Positions 42,306 through 50,940 are shown, counted from the first letter of the stretch. The stretch is 64,000 nt of DNA from Mesorhizobium ciceri biovar biserrulae WSM1271 (GCF_000185905.1 NC_014923.1:4797501-4861500), one strand, 5' to 3'. Program-made: numbers and translations. The notes: a model not told the origin generated them from the letters alone.

Positions 42306-44369
42306 TCAACTCTCGTGGAAGTGATTGTAGACCAGTTTCGCCACCTGCTCGGAAATCCCGTCGACTTTCCGCAGATCCTCGATGGCCGCGCGGCTGACCG
42401 CCTTGGCGGTGCCGAATGCCAGCAGCAATGCCCGCTTGCGGCCGGGACCGATGCCGCTGATCTCATCAAGTGGGCTCTTGACCATTTCCTTCTTGCGGCG
42501 AGCCCGATGCGAGCCGATCGCGAAACGGTGAACCTCATCGCGCAGCCGCTGGACGAAATAGAGCACGGGGTCGCGGACCGGTAGGGAAAACGAGTCCCTG
42601 CCTTTGACGAAGAACCGCTCGCGGCCGGCATCGCGGTCCTGGCCCTTGGCGATGCCGATGGCAACCACGCGGTCCTCGATGCCGAGATCGGCGAGGATCT
42701 TGCGCACCGCGGTCATCTGGCCCTGGCCACCGTCGATCAGGATGACATCGGGCCAGGCCGGGAAGCTGCCGGAGATATCGTCCTCCATATCGTCTGCCGA
42801 ACCGTCGGCTGCATCCCCAGCCGGGACATCGCCATGCTCCTTGAGCAACCGCGAAAACCGCCGTTCCATCACCTCGCGCATCATGCCGAAATCGTCGCCA
42901 GGCGTGATCTCGGTCGAGCGGATGTTGAATTTCCGGTACTGGTTCTTCACGAACCCCTCCGGTCCGGCAACGACCATGGCGCCGACGGCATTGGTGCCCA
43001 TGATGTGCGAATTGTCGTAGACCTCGATGCGCACTGGCGGCTTCGGCAGGCCGAATGTCTCGGCGAAACCGGCAAGCAGGCGTCCCTGGGTGGAGGTTTC
43101 AGCCAGCCGGCGTCCGAGCGCTTCGCGGGCATTCTGCAAAGCGTTGTCGGTCAGGTCCTTCTTCTCGCCGCGCTGCGGCACGGAGATTGCGACCTTGCGG
43201 CCGGCGCGGGTGGAGAGCGCCTCGGCCAGCAATTCCTGATCCTCGACGCCATGCGACAGAAGAATGTTCCGCGGCGTCGGCTTGTCGTCATAGAACTGCG
43301 CCAGGAACGAGCCCAGCACCTCGGCTGCTTCCAACGCCGGATCGGCCTTGGGGAAATAGGCGCGGTTGCCCCAGTTCTGGCCGGTGCGGAAAAAGAACAC
43401 CTGGATACAGACCTGGCCGCCTTCCTGATGGATGGCGAAGACATCGGCTTCGTCGACGGTCGCCGGATTGATGCCCTGGTGGCTCTGCACATGCGACAGG
43501 GCCGCCAACCGGTCGCGATAGATCGCGGCGCGCTCGAAATCGAGAGCTTCCGACGCTTGCTGCATGGCGGCCGAGATTTCCGTCTTCACCTTCTGGCTGC
43601 GGCCGGACAAGAAGTCCTTCGCCTCATTGACCAGCTCGGCATAGTCCTGGTGCGAGACCTCGCCGGTGCAGGGACCGGCGCAGCGCTTGATCTGATAAAG
43701 CAGGCATGGCCGCGTGCGGTTCTCGTAGAACGAGTTGGTGCAACTGCGCAGCAGAAAGGCGCGCTGCAGCGAGTTGATGGTGCGGCCAACGGCACCGGCC
43801 GAAGCAAAGGGACCGAAATAATCGCCTTTGCGCGAGCGCGCGCCGCGATGCTTGTAGATGCCCGGCGAGACATGGTCGCCGGTCAAGAGGATATAGGGAA
43901 ACGACTTGTCGTCGCGCATCAGGACGTTGAATCGCGGCCGCAAGCGCTTGATAAGATTGGCTTCGAGCAGCAGCGCTTCGATCTCGGTGCGGGTGACGAC
44001 GAACTCCATCGTCGACGTTTCGCGCACCATGCGGCCGATGCGGGTGGTGTGGAAGCGGCCTTGCGCGTAGTTGGTGACGCGCTTCTTCAGGCTGCGTGCC
44101 TTGCCGACATAGAGCACATCGCCGGCAGCGTTCATCATGCGGTAGACGCCGGGCGCGTTGGGCAGCCGCTTGACCAGCGTCTGGATCACCTCGGCGCCGA
44201 TCATGCCTTCCGCGTCGCCGGCATGCGGCGTCCAGTCGATGGCGGTGAAGGCGACATCGGGACCGACGGTTTCAACGATTTCCTCGACCGCCTCGTCCTC
44301 GAGGTCGATATCGGGGGGCAGATCGTCGGTGCCGCCGCGCGGCTTGCTTTTGTGGTCTACAGGACTCAT
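42306..44369 (-). CDS. uvrC: excinuclease ABC subunit C
   Basis: 687-residue UvrC, the dual-incision nuclease of nucleotide excision repair. N-terminal GIY-YIG domain (PGVYRMMNAAGDVLYVGKARSLKKRV), the Cys-rich CLLYQIKRCAGPC segment, UvrB-binding UVR motif (AMQQASEALDFERAAIYRDRLAAL), RNase H-like nuclease domain (IEVYDNSHIMGT, LIDGGQGQM) and C-terminal helix-hairpin-helix pair (DEISGIGPGRKRALLLAFG, ISEQVAKLVYNHFH). An acidic N-terminal extension of about 60 residues is typical of rhizobial UvrC. The ATG (44369) overlaps the SDR stop by four bases. Confidence 0.97.
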   Translation of the reverse strand: MSPVDHKSKPRGGTDDLPPDIDLEDEAVEEIVETVGPDVAFTAIDWTPHAGDAEGMIGAEVIQTLVKRLPNAPGVYRMMNAAGDVLYVGKARSLKKRVTNYAQGRFHTTRIGRMVRETSTMEFVVTRTEIEALLLEANLIKRLRPRFNVLMRDDKSFPYILLTGDHVSPGIYKHRGARSRKGDYFGPFASAGAVGRTINSLQRAFLLRSCTNSFYENRTRPCLLYQIKRCAGPCTGEVSHQDYAELVNEAKDFLSGRSQKVKTEISAAMQQASEALDFERAAIYRDRLAALSHVQSHQGINPATVDEADVFAIHQEGGQVCIQVFFFRTGQNWGNRAYFPKADPALEAAEVLGSFLAQFYDDKPTPRNILLSHGVEDQELLAEALSTRAGRKVAISVPQRGEKKDLTDNALQNAREALGRRLAETSTQGRLLAGFAETFGLPKPPVRIEVYDNSHIMGTNAVGAMVVAGPEGFVKNQYRKFNIRSTEITPGDDFGMMREVMERRFSRLLKEHGDVPAGDAADGSADDMEDDISGSFPAWPDVILIDGGQGQMTAVRKILADLGIEDRVVAIGIAKGQDRDAGRERFFVKGRDSFSLPVRDPVLYFVQRLRDEVHRFAIGSHRARRKKEMVKSPLDEISGIGPGRKRALLLAFGTAKAVSRAAIEDLRKVDGISEQVAKLVYNHFHES

Positions 44370-45130
44370 TCCGTCATGCCTGTCACATCGGGCGTCTGCC
44401 ACGCAAGATGCTGGCCGCCATCAAGCGCGATCATCTGGCCGGTGACCGAGCGCGCTTCCCAGAGATAGCGGATAGTGGCGCCGAATTCCGGCAATTCCGG
44501 GCCGCGCTTGAGGATCAAGCCATCGACTTGGGCTGCAAAATCGCTGTCGTCCTGACGCGCGTTCTTCAATGTCGGCCCCGGGCCGATGGCATTGACGCGG
44601 ACGCGGGGACCGAGCGCTTGCGCCATCATCTGGGTGGCTGTCCACAGCGTCGATTTGGACAGTGCATAGGAGAAGTAGCGCGGCGTCGGCCGCCAGACGC
44701 GCTGGTCTATCATGTTGACGATCAGGCCCTCCTGCCCTGCCGGTAGTGCCCGGGCGAAATTCTGCGCCAGGAGCGCGGGCGCTTTCACATGGACGGCAAA
44801 GTGCCGGTCCCAGGCCCGCCAGTCGAAATCCAGAACCGAATCGTCCTCGAACAGCGACGCGTTGTTGACCAGCAGCGAGAGCGGCCCGAGCGCTGCTTGC
44901 GCCTCGCCGATAAGGTCATCGATGGCGTCCATATCGGTCAGGTCGGCGGCGACCACTGCGGCGCGGCCACCTCCGGCGATGATTTCGGCAGCCAACGCAT
45001 CGGCCTCGCTGCGCGAGCGGTTGCAATGGATGGCGACGGCAAAACCGTGCGCGGCGAGATCCTCGACGATCGCCCTGCCGATCCGCCTGGCCCCGCCCGT
45101 CACCAGCGCCGTGACAGTGGCTTTGCTCAT
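44366..45130 (-). CDS. SDR-family oxidoreductase, PTR1/FolM-like
   Basis: 254-residue short-chain dehydrogenase. The nucleotide loop TGGARRIG (11-18) has the basic residues that favour NADPH. The catalytic set is Asp142, Tyr155 and Lys159, with Asp in place of the usual Ser, spaced as in pteridine reductase PTR1 (Asp, 13 residues, Tyr, 4 residues, Lys). This supports a dihydrobiopterin/dihydromonapterin or dihydrofolate reductase role. It overlaps uvrC by four bases (ATGA), heading the uvrC-pgsA-moaD-moaE chain. Confidence 0.85.
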   Translation of the reverse strand: MSKATVTALVTGGARRIGRAIVEDLAAHGFAVAIHCNRSRSEADALAAEIIAGGGRAAVVAADLTDMDAIDDLIGEAQAALGPLSLLVNNASLFEDDSVLDFDWRAWDRHFAVHVKAPALLAQNFARALPAGQEGLIVNMIDQRVWRPTPRYFSYALSKSTLWTATQMMAQALGPRVRVNAIGPGPTLKNARQDDSDFAAQVDGLILKRGPELPEFGATIRYLWEARSVTGQMIALDGGQHLAWQTPDVTGMTE

Positions 45131-45542
45131 ATGGTGTCAATCCTCAATTTCGGCCCGAAAAAGCAGTGCCGGCGAAATATGGCCCGGCATGCGTTAAATG
45201 GTGTTCGCACCTTGGGCAGCATTGTGGCGAAACGGCCGTTTGGGCATCTTGGCCCGCCCTGGACTCAGGCGTGCCCGACCGCAATATAGGGTGCTGGAGT
45301 CCTTGCACCAAGCGGTGTGCAGCGCAGCACCGGATGGTTCCTGCCATTTCGCTGTTGCGAAGATGCAACGTCAAGGTTCTGCCTCATTTGCGCCGGGGAA
45401 TGACCCAAGTTCAGGTTCGCTTCAGCCGCATTTTGACACGACATTTGGAACCGACGAACGCCAGATCCGTTTCCCCCCCGGACGGGTCGATGGCGATCGT
45501 GAGAAACAAGCCTGTGTCCTGTGGCTTAAGGAGTAAAGAACA
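45131..45542. other. intergenic promoter region, SDR and porin genes
   Basis: 412 bp between divergent genes with no supported gene. It must contain the promoters of the SDR chain (left) and the porin (right). A short inverted repeat gttgc-N6-gcaac is at 45354-45369. No riboswitch or small RNA is evident. Confidence 0.6.
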
Positions 45543-46205
45543 ATGCAAGCCAATCTCAAATTCGCACGGCCGCTGGCCGTTGCGCTCGGGCTCTTCGCCC
45601 TCAGCGGAACTGCCTATGCTGCTGACGTGGTTTCGGAAGAGCCGCCGGCACCTGCGCCGATCGCTGAACTTCCCGTCGCTTCGTGGGCCGGCCCCTACGC
45701 CGGTCTCAACGTCGGCTATGGCTTCAGCGGCCATACCAAGGAAAAGGATCTGGGTGTTGACAATGTTGACGTCGGCACCAAGGGCTTCGTCGGCAGCGTC
45801 TTCGGCGGCTATCAGTGGCAGCAAGAGAACTTCGTCTACGGCGCTGAAGCCGAACTCGGCTACAACGGCGTCAAGGGCGACGATTCTGGCGTCAATTCCA
45901 AGGCCGGCTTCGAGGGTTCGTTGCGAGCCCGTCTCGGCTATGCCGTGACCCCCGAAATCCTGCTCTATGGCACCGGCGGTCTCGCCGGAAGAAGCCTGAA
46001 GGTCGAAGACGACGTATACGGTTCGGACCGCGCCACGTTGCTCGGCTGGACCGCCGGTCTCGGCACCGACATCAAGCTGACCGACAATGTCTTCGGTCGT
46101 GTCGAGTATCGTTACACCGACTTCGGCAGCAAGAGCTTCGATGGCATCGGCAAGGTCAAGGCCACCGACAACCGCGTCACCTTCGGCGTCGGTATGAAGT
46201 TCTAA
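45543..46205 (+). CDS. Omp25/Omp31-like outer-membrane beta-barrel
   Basis: 220-residue outer-membrane protein. Signal peptide 1-27 ends AYAAD. The linker is Pro/Ala-rich (EEPPAPAPIAELPVA), then an eight-strand barrel opens with WAGPYAGLNVGYGFSG and contains GGYQWQQENFVYGAEAELGY, LGYAVTPEILLYGTGGLA and RVEYRYTDFG. It ends in Phe (GVGMKF), the barrel-insertion signal. This matches rhizobial and Brucella Omp25/31 (RopB-like) surface proteins. An intrinsic terminator follows at once; the gene is monocistronic. Confidence 0.93.
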   Translation: MQANLKFARPLAVALGLFALSGTAYAADVVSEEPPAPAPIAELPVASWAGPYAGLNVGYGFSGHTKEKDLGVDNVDVGTKGFVGSVFGGYQWQQENFVYGAEAELGYNGVKGDDSGVNSKAGFEGSLRARLGYAVTPEILLYGTGGLAGRSLKVEDDVYGSDRATLLGWTAGLGTDIKLTDNVFGRVEYRYTDFGSKSFDGIGKVKATDNRVTFGVGMKF

Positions 46206-46226
46206 GTCGTTCAAGCCACGACACGA

Positions 46227-46256
46227 AAAAGCCGGGCCTCGCGCCCGGCTTTTTTT
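46227..46256. terminator. intrinsic terminator after porin gene
   Basis: Stem agccgggc (46231-46238) with gcccggct (46244-46251), loop of 5 nt, then TTTTT. An A-tract (aaaaa) on the left side would let it also serve the convergent GST gene. Confidence 0.93.
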
Positions 46257-46300
46257 ATGCTCGCGTGATTTCCGGGTAAATCTATTCGGGTAATGGGCGG

Positions 46301-46897
46301 TCAACCGGGAATGCAGGGCTTCAGTTCTGGAAACTTCTCGTCGAAGCGTGCCGCCCACCGCGTCAGCCGGGCGCGACCCTTCTCCCATTTCCCGGCAAAG
46401 CGCAGCGCGAGATAGCCAAGGCAGGCGCGCAGCGCCATCTGGCCGGCGGTGATCTTTTTCGGCAGCTTCGGCGGGTTGGCGTTGAGCAGGTCGAGTGCCG
46501 CCGTGATCTTCGCCCACTGGCGATCGAGCCAGGGCTGATAGACCATCTCCTCAGGCCGCGTGCGCCGTTCATAGACCATCGACAGCGCACAGTCGCAAAT
46601 GCCGTCGGCCAATGCCTCCAGCACTTCTGCCTCGAGCCGCTTGTCGGGATTGCGTGGAAAAAGCGCGCTCTTCGACAAACGGTTGAGATGCTGGGTGATG
46701 GCGCGACTGTCATGGATGGAGCGACCGTCGTCGAGCACCAGAACCGGAATCTTGCCGAGCGGGTTGGCGATCATCAAGTCGGCCGGCTTCTCCTCGGTCT
46801 TGATCGGCACCAGATCGACAGCGATGCCGGCATAGGCTGCCGCCATTCGTACCTTGGAACTGTAGGGAGAAGACGACGCATAGAGCAGTCTGGGCAT
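46301..46897 (-). CDS. glutathione S-transferase family protein
   Basis: 198-residue GST. N-terminal domain with the active-site Ser in SSSPYSSKVRMAAAYAG, then NPLGKIPVLVLDDGRSIHDSRAITQHL with the cis-Pro and glutathione-contact Asp-Ser (HDSRAI). The C-domain is helical (YQPWLDRQWAKITAALDLL). It is convergent with the porin gene. Substrate unknown; a housekeeping detoxification role is likely. ATG at 46897 is preferred to an upstream in-frame start at 47083. Confidence 0.87.
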   Translation of the reverse strand: MPRLLYASSSPYSSKVRMAAAYAGIAVDLVPIKTEEKPADLMIANPLGKIPVLVLDDGRSIHDSRAITQHLNRLSKSALFPRNPDKRLEAEVLEALADGICDCALSMVYERRTRPEEMVYQPWLDRQWAKITAALDLLNANPPKLPKKITAGQMALRACLGYLALRFAGKWEKGRARLTRWAARFDEKFPELKPCIPG

Positions 46898-47300
46898 GAT
46901 CCGTTTCCTGTTTTGCAGGCCGGCAGTGTTGACCGATCGGGCGCGATCGGGCAATGGCCAGAAGCGGAAAACCCAGCCGCCAGAGCGACGCAGCGGCCAG
47001 GGCCGTTTAGCGAGCGCTCCATGAAGACGGTGCTTCATCACCATGGTTGCCGGGATCGCGCGAAGCCGCCAGCCGACTGGCAAGACCGACGAGCCTCGCG
47101 CCGATGTTTCATCACCCGCATGAATGACACGAAAAAAGCCCCACCGGACTCCGCCCTATGGCGAAGTCCTGGGAGCTGCGAAAAGATATCCTCCGTCCGC
47201 CTCTGTTCTCGCCTTCCGACTGCCTAAACAACGAGCGGGGCGCCCTGTGAGGCACCCGCCCTTGACTGTTTCGGCACCGCCCCCGGCGAGGGAAGCGCGA

Positions 47301-47768
47301 CTACTTCTTGCCGGCCTTCGCGGGCGCTGCCTTCGGCTTGGCCGCAGGTGCCGCTTTCTTCACCGGCGCTGAAGATTTCGCTGCCGCAGCCTTCTTTGCC
47401 GGAGCAGCCTTGGCAGCCGGCTTCTTGGCTGGTGCAGCCTTGGCAGCCGGTTTCTTGGCAGGTGCTGCTGCCTTCTTCGCTGCGGGTTTCGCCGCAGCTT
47501 TCGCTGCAGGCTTCTTGGCCGGTGCCGCCTTGGCAGCCGGCTTTGCCGCTGCCTTGGCGGGTGCCGCCTTCTTCACTGCCGGTTTCGCCGCAGCTTTCGC
47601 TGCCGGCTTCTTGGCCGGTGCTGCTTTTGCCTTGGCCGCCGCGGCCTTCGGCTTGGCAGCGGGTGCTGCTTTCTTCACTGCAGCTGCGACCTTTGCCGTC
47701 GCTGCTTTTGCGGGTGCTTTCTTTGCCGGTGCCTTGGACGCCGGCGCTTTGGATGACTGCTTAGCCAT
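47301..47768 (-). CDS. histone H1-like Ala/Lys/Pro-rich protein
   Basis: 155 residues made almost entirely of Ala, Lys and Pro, in units such as AAPAKKPAAKAA and AKPAAKKAAAPAKKPAAK. It is strongly basic and disordered, like the C-terminal domain of histone H1 and bacterial H1-like proteins (Hc1, AlgP/AlgR3 tails). It probably binds and condenses DNA or acts as a regulator. The start at 47768 (MAKQSSKAPASK) has aagggg upstream. The internal repeats make length variation likely. The opposite strand has an Ala/Phe/Gly-rich frame that is only its shadow. Confidence 0.85.
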   Translation of the reverse strand: MAKQSSKAPASKAPAKKAPAKAATAKVAAAVKKAAPAAKPKAAAAKAKAAPAKKPAAKAAAKPAVKKAAPAKAAAKPAAKAAPAKKPAAKAAAKPAAKKAAAPAKKPAAKAAPAKKPAAKAAPAKKAAAAKSSAPVKKAAPAAKPKAAPAKAGKK

Positions 47769-48171
47769 GCGATGCCCCTTCCTTTGTGCCGACGGCCGTA
47801 ATGACCCGGCGCGCTCATGCATATCTGACTCGCGGCTTGCTAGCCAGCGAAGCAATAGACTGATTTTCGCAGCTTAAATTTCGGTTACGATCGGCACATG
47901 ATCGTGCTGATCGTCGCAGAAATTCACTTCTGATCTTCGACCATTGGCTAGAATGTGTCGCCGACATTCTCCACACTCCGCGGAAGCGCTCCTCTCGTGA
48001 AGCTCCGAAGATCAGCGAGCAGCTTTGCGTGTCGATCGTCGGTCGCCGATATCATGACCGCTGCCTCATCGGTGCGATCATCTCGTGCAGGCGGACGATC
48101 TATACTGCAATGCGACAGCCGATCGGTGCATCGTCTTGTCAAGCACGAACGCAGATCGGCCTGCTCGTGAA
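47769..48171. other. intergenic, no supported gene
   Basis: About 400 bp between the H1-like gene and the wHTH promoter, somewhat less GC-rich than the genes. No gene is supported. It should hold the H1-like gene promoter near its right-hand start. Confidence 0.55.
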
Positions 48172-48203
48172 TTGACAGATAACTCTACATGGCAGAGTAT
48201 TCT
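48172..48203 (+). promoter_or_regulatory. sigma-70-like promoter with palindrome in the spacer
   Basis: ttgaca at 48172-48177 and tattct at 48198-48203 are about 20 bp apart. Inside lies an inverted repeat actct-N7-agagt (48182-48198). It precedes the small ORF at 48227 and the winged-helix gene; the palindrome may be the operator for that regulator. Confidence 0.45.
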
Positions 48204-48226
48204 GTACAGCATGCTGGAGCATTTCA

Positions 48227-48346
48227 ATGTCGATCGCACAGGAGCAAGCGGCGCTGTCGCCGTTCGAGATTGCCAAGACGGTCCGCCACGGCGGCAGCAT
48301 GGTTGTCGGCGGCCTCCGGCTTGGCTGCGCCGGAGCCAATCGATGA
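48227..48346 (+). CDS. 39-residue small ORF coupled to wHTH gene
   Basis: Starts ATG at 48227 and reads MSIAQEQAALSPFEIAKTVR then HGGSMVVGGLRLGCAGANR, ending TGA at 48344-48346. Its stop overlaps the ATG of the winged-helix gene (ATGA). It could be a small protein or a leader peptide whose translation opens the next gene. No family is recognised; the evidence is the overlap and its place just after a promoter-like sequence. Confidence 0.35.
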   Translation: MSIAQEQAALSPFEIAKTVRHGGSMVVGGLRLGCAGANR

Positions 48347-48654
48347 GTGCCGACGAAATCATCCACCAGAGCACTCGGCTCAGGATCATGGCGGCGCTGA
48401 GCATGCTGGAAAGGCGGCAAACGCTGGATTTCACCGGGCTGAAAGCCATCGTGGACGTCACCGACGGCAATCTCGGTGCGCATCTCGATACGCTGGCCAG
48501 GGCTGGTTATGTCGACATCGAAAAGCTGTTCGTCGGCCGCCGGCCGCAGACGCGCGTCAGGGCGACGACGAGCGGACGGCGCGCGTTCCGCGGCCATGCC
48601 GCATTCCTGCGCAAGATCCTCGATCAGGCCGAGGCGGCGGCGCGCAGGAAATAG
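48343..48654 (+). CDS. winged-helix DNA-binding protein (HTH_34/MarR-like)
   Basis: 103-residue regulator starting MSADEIIHQSTRLRIMAALSMLERR. The winged helix shows LDFTGLKAIVDVTDGNLGAHLDTLARAGYVDIEKLFVGRRPQTRVRATTSGRRAF, the layout of the HTH_34 group (transcriptional regulators with only a winged helix). Helix LAHL-like recognition TDGNLGAHLDTL is clear. The promoter region has an inverted repeat that may be its own operator. A 39-residue ORF overlaps its start. Convergent with the LysE gene. Confidence 0.85.
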   Translation: MSADEIIHQSTRLRIMAALSMLERRQTLDFTGLKAIVDVTDGNLGAHLDTLARAGYVDIEKLFVGRRPQTRVRATTSGRRAFRGHAAFLRKILDQAEAAARRK

Positions 48655-48675
48655 CGTGATGACTGGGCAATCCGC

Positions 48676-49290
48676 TCAGCGCGCGGCAACAACGGCAACG
48701 CCGGCGCCGATCATCACACCGCCCGCCGCGCGGTTCACCCGGCGTACGATCCTTGGTGTGCGCAACAGGCTGCGGGCGCGACCGGCGAGGACGACATGAC
48801 CGCCGATCACCACGACCTCGACGGCCACGATCACCATCATCAGCACACCGAGATGACCTGCGTCGAGCGATGCGCCGACGACGCTAGGCAACAGCGCAAT
48901 GTAGAACAACGGCATTTTCGGATTGCCAAGATTGAGCGCGATGCCGGTGGCAAAAATCATCAACAGCCCTCGCCGTCCTGAGATGGGCTGCAGTTCGGGA
49001 ATGACGGGCGCCGCCATCCACAGCCTGATGCCCGTCCAGACCAGATAGGCCGCTCCACCATAGCGAAGCACCGTCATGACGATCGCCATCTTGGCGGCGA
49101 CGATCGACAGGCCGAAGGCGGCGAGGATCAGGAAGATGAGGATGCCGACCACGGTGCCGGCACCGTAGGCGATGCCCGACGCGGCGCCATTGGAGATTGT
49201 GCGCGCGACGATCGTCATGTTGTCCGGACCCGGGCTGGCAGCGAACACGAAGAAGGCGGCCGCAAAGGCAAGCGAGGTCGCGAGATCCAT
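48676..49290 (-). CDS. LysE/RhtB-family exporter
   Basis: 204-residue inner-membrane exporter with about six helices. The family N-terminus (SLAFAAAFFVFAASPGPDNMTIVARTISNGAASGIAYGAGT) with the SPGPDN motif is present. Members export amino acids such as lysine, threonine or homoserine lactones. It stands 100 bp from the DMT exporter gene on the same strand; these are separate transcripts or a loose pair. Substrate unknown. Confidence 0.9.
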   Translation of the reverse strand: MDLATSLAFAAAFFVFAASPGPDNMTIVARTISNGAASGIAYGAGTVVGILIFLILAAFGLSIVAAKMAIVMTVLRYGGAAYLVWTGIRLWMAAPVIPELQPISGRRGLLMIFATGIALNLGNPKMPLFYIALLPSVVGASLDAGHLGVLMMVIVAVEVVVIGGHVVLAGRARSLLRTPRIVRRVNRAAGGVMIGAGVAVVAAR

Positions 49291-49391
49291 GAAAACTCCC
49301 GAGGGTAATGCCGCTCTCGGGAGTCCAGACTAGCCGGTTTACCTGTCGGCGCCATCAGGAAAATCGAGAAACTGCGCGATGCGCATTTCCG

Positions 49392-50228
49392 TCACGGCTG
49401 ATAGCCGAGGCAGATGGCGCCGAGCGCGACGATGGCGCAGGCGCCGACCCGCCGCGGCGTCAGCACCTCGCCGAGGAACAGACGTCCGATGAAGGCCGCG
49501 AAGACGACGCTGGTTTCGCGGATCGCGGTGATCGGACCGGCCGGTCCGAGCGCGAAGGCCGCGACCACGACACCGTAGGCCAGAAGTGCAAACAGGCCGC
49601 CGCCCAGCGCCTTCCAGGTTTCCGGCGCACCCAGGTCGACTGTGAGCCGGCCACGGCAGGCGACGAAGGCCGCCGGCAGCAACGCGCCGTAGATCACCAG
49701 CACCCATGCGGTATAGGCACCGGCGTTTCCCGCCGCCCGAACGCCGAGCGCATCGACCGTCGCATAGGCGGCGATGATCGCTCCCGTTGCCAGCGCATAG
49801 AGTATCGATGTCGTGGCGGCCCTGCCCCTTCCGAGAGAAAGGCCCATGATGCCGCCCGCGACCAGCGCGACACCGATGGTCTGCGGCAGAGTGAGCTGCT
49901 GGTTGGCCAGGAAGAACTCGCCGAGCGTGACGAGCAGCGGCACGCTGCCGCGAACGATCGGATAGACCTGTCCCAGCTCGCCATATCTGTAGGCGGCCAC
50001 CAGAAACAAACTGTAGCCAACCTGCAGGCAGGCCGAGAGCACAATGTAGGACCAGGCCGGCGCGGCCGGAAGGGCGTGGAAGAAGGCTAAGGGGATGGCG
50101 AGCGCCGTACTGGAAAAGCTCATGACGGTGACGGTCCACAACCTGTCGGCCCCCGTGCGCAGGAACGCGTTCCAGGTTGCGTGCAGGATCGCCGCAAACA
50201 ATGCGAGCCCGATGACCAGCGGGCTCAT
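49392..50228 (-). CDS. EamA/DMT-family transporter
   Basis: 278-residue membrane protein with ten predicted helices in two EamA halves (one from LALFAAILHATWNAFLR, the other from ALATGAIIAAYATVDALG). Metabolite efflux is expected; substrate unknown. Its ATG overlaps the stop of the TetR gene upstream by four bases (ATGA at 50225-50228), so exporter and repressor are co-translated. The TetR is therefore its likely controller, and its inducer may be the exported compound (inference). Confidence 0.9.
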   Translation of the reverse strand: MSPLVIGLALFAAILHATWNAFLRTGADRLWTVTVMSFSSTALAIPLAFFHALPAAPAWSYIVLSACLQVGYSLFLVAAYRYGELGQVYPIVRGSVPLLVTLGEFFLANQQLTLPQTIGVALVAGGIMGLSLGRGRAATTSILYALATGAIIAAYATVDALGVRAAGNAGAYTAWVLVIYGALLPAAFVACRGRLTVDLGAPETWKALGGGLFALLAYGVVVAAFALGPAGPITAIRETSVVFAAFIGRLFLGEVLTPRRVGACAIVALGAICLGYQP

Positions 50229-50806
50229 TGGGACTTACGCGAAGCAGCGACGATGCCCATGGCCGCCTTGCGGGCGTCGCGAATGGCGGCGTCGGCCGGC
50301 CCCATCTGCGCCAGCAAGGTCGCACCTTCGATCAGCATAAGCAGTGTCGCCGCCACGCTTTCGGCGCGGCCGCGCGGCATCATCTCTTCGAGGATAGACC
50401 GCATGCGCCGCTTGAGGCCGTTCTTCTGCCTGACAACGGCCTTGAAAACCGGATGCCCGGGATCGCCGAACTCGGCCAATGCATGTGCGAACAGACAGCC
50501 ATGGAAATCGGCGCTGCGGAACCAGAGTGCATGCCAGTCAAAAATCCTTCCGATTTTCTGTTCCGGCGGAATGCCCTCCTGGGCGAGCCGGTCGAGCTGG
50601 CGGTCGAAACGCATAGCGCGATAGTCGAGCACCTCGACGATCAATTCGTCCTTGCTGGGGAAGTGGCGATACATCGTCATCTTGGCCACATCGGCTTCGG
50701 CGATGATCCGGTCGATACCCGTCGCATGGAAGCCGGCGCGCTTGAACAGCACGTAGGCCGTTTCAACGACGTGCTGGCGCTTATCGGAAACGGGCGATGG
50801 TGTCAT
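50225..50806 (-). CDS. TetR/AcrR family regulator
   Basis: 193-residue TetR repressor. HTH region 12-52 (VETAYVLFKRAGFHATGIDRIIAEADVAKMTMYRHFPSKDELI) matches the family closely. The C-terminal domain (WHALWFRSADFHGCLFAHALAEFGDPGHPVFKAVV) resembles the YjdC/TetR_C groups that often control exporters. The start at 50806 (MTPSPVSDK) is chosen; the longer frame runs into upstream DNA. An 18-bp palindrome lies 17 bp before the ATG, and the exporter gene follows by ATGA overlap, giving a classic self-regulated repressor-exporter operon. Confidence 0.93.
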   Translation of the reverse strand: MTPSPVSDKRQHVVETAYVLFKRAGFHATGIDRIIAEADVAKMTMYRHFPSKDELIVEVLDYRAMRFDRQLDRLAQEGIPPEQKIGRIFDWHALWFRSADFHGCLFAHALAEFGDPGHPVFKAVVRQKNGLKRRMRSILEEMMPRGRAESVAATLLMLIEGATLLAQMGPADAAIRDARKAAMGIVAASRKSQ

Positions 50807-50822
50807 GGCGCATACCGAGTGG

Positions 50823-50840
50823 TGAGACAGGTCTGTCTCA
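50823..50840. promoter_or_regulatory. TetR operator palindrome
   Basis: TGAGACAG-gt-CTGTCTCA: perfect 8-bp arms around 2 bp, located 17 bp upstream of the TetR ATG. Very likely the autoregulatory operator. Confidence 0.85.
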
Positions 50841-50940
50841 TACATATGCGACGGATCGCGCCAGCTGTCAACGCGGCACGAAAAACGCCTGCAGCCGATC
50901 AAGCCACAGGCGCGAAAGAGATTGGAAGGGGAAACCGGGT

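Noticed and set aside
42834..44468. 544-codon open frame opposite uvrC
   Set aside because: UvrC is complete on the other strand; the plus frame has no recognisable domain.
47308..47877. Ala/Phe/Gly-rich frame opposite the H1-like gene
   Set aside because: It is the reverse reading of Ala/Lys repeats, without start signals; the minus-strand gene has a ribosome-binding site.
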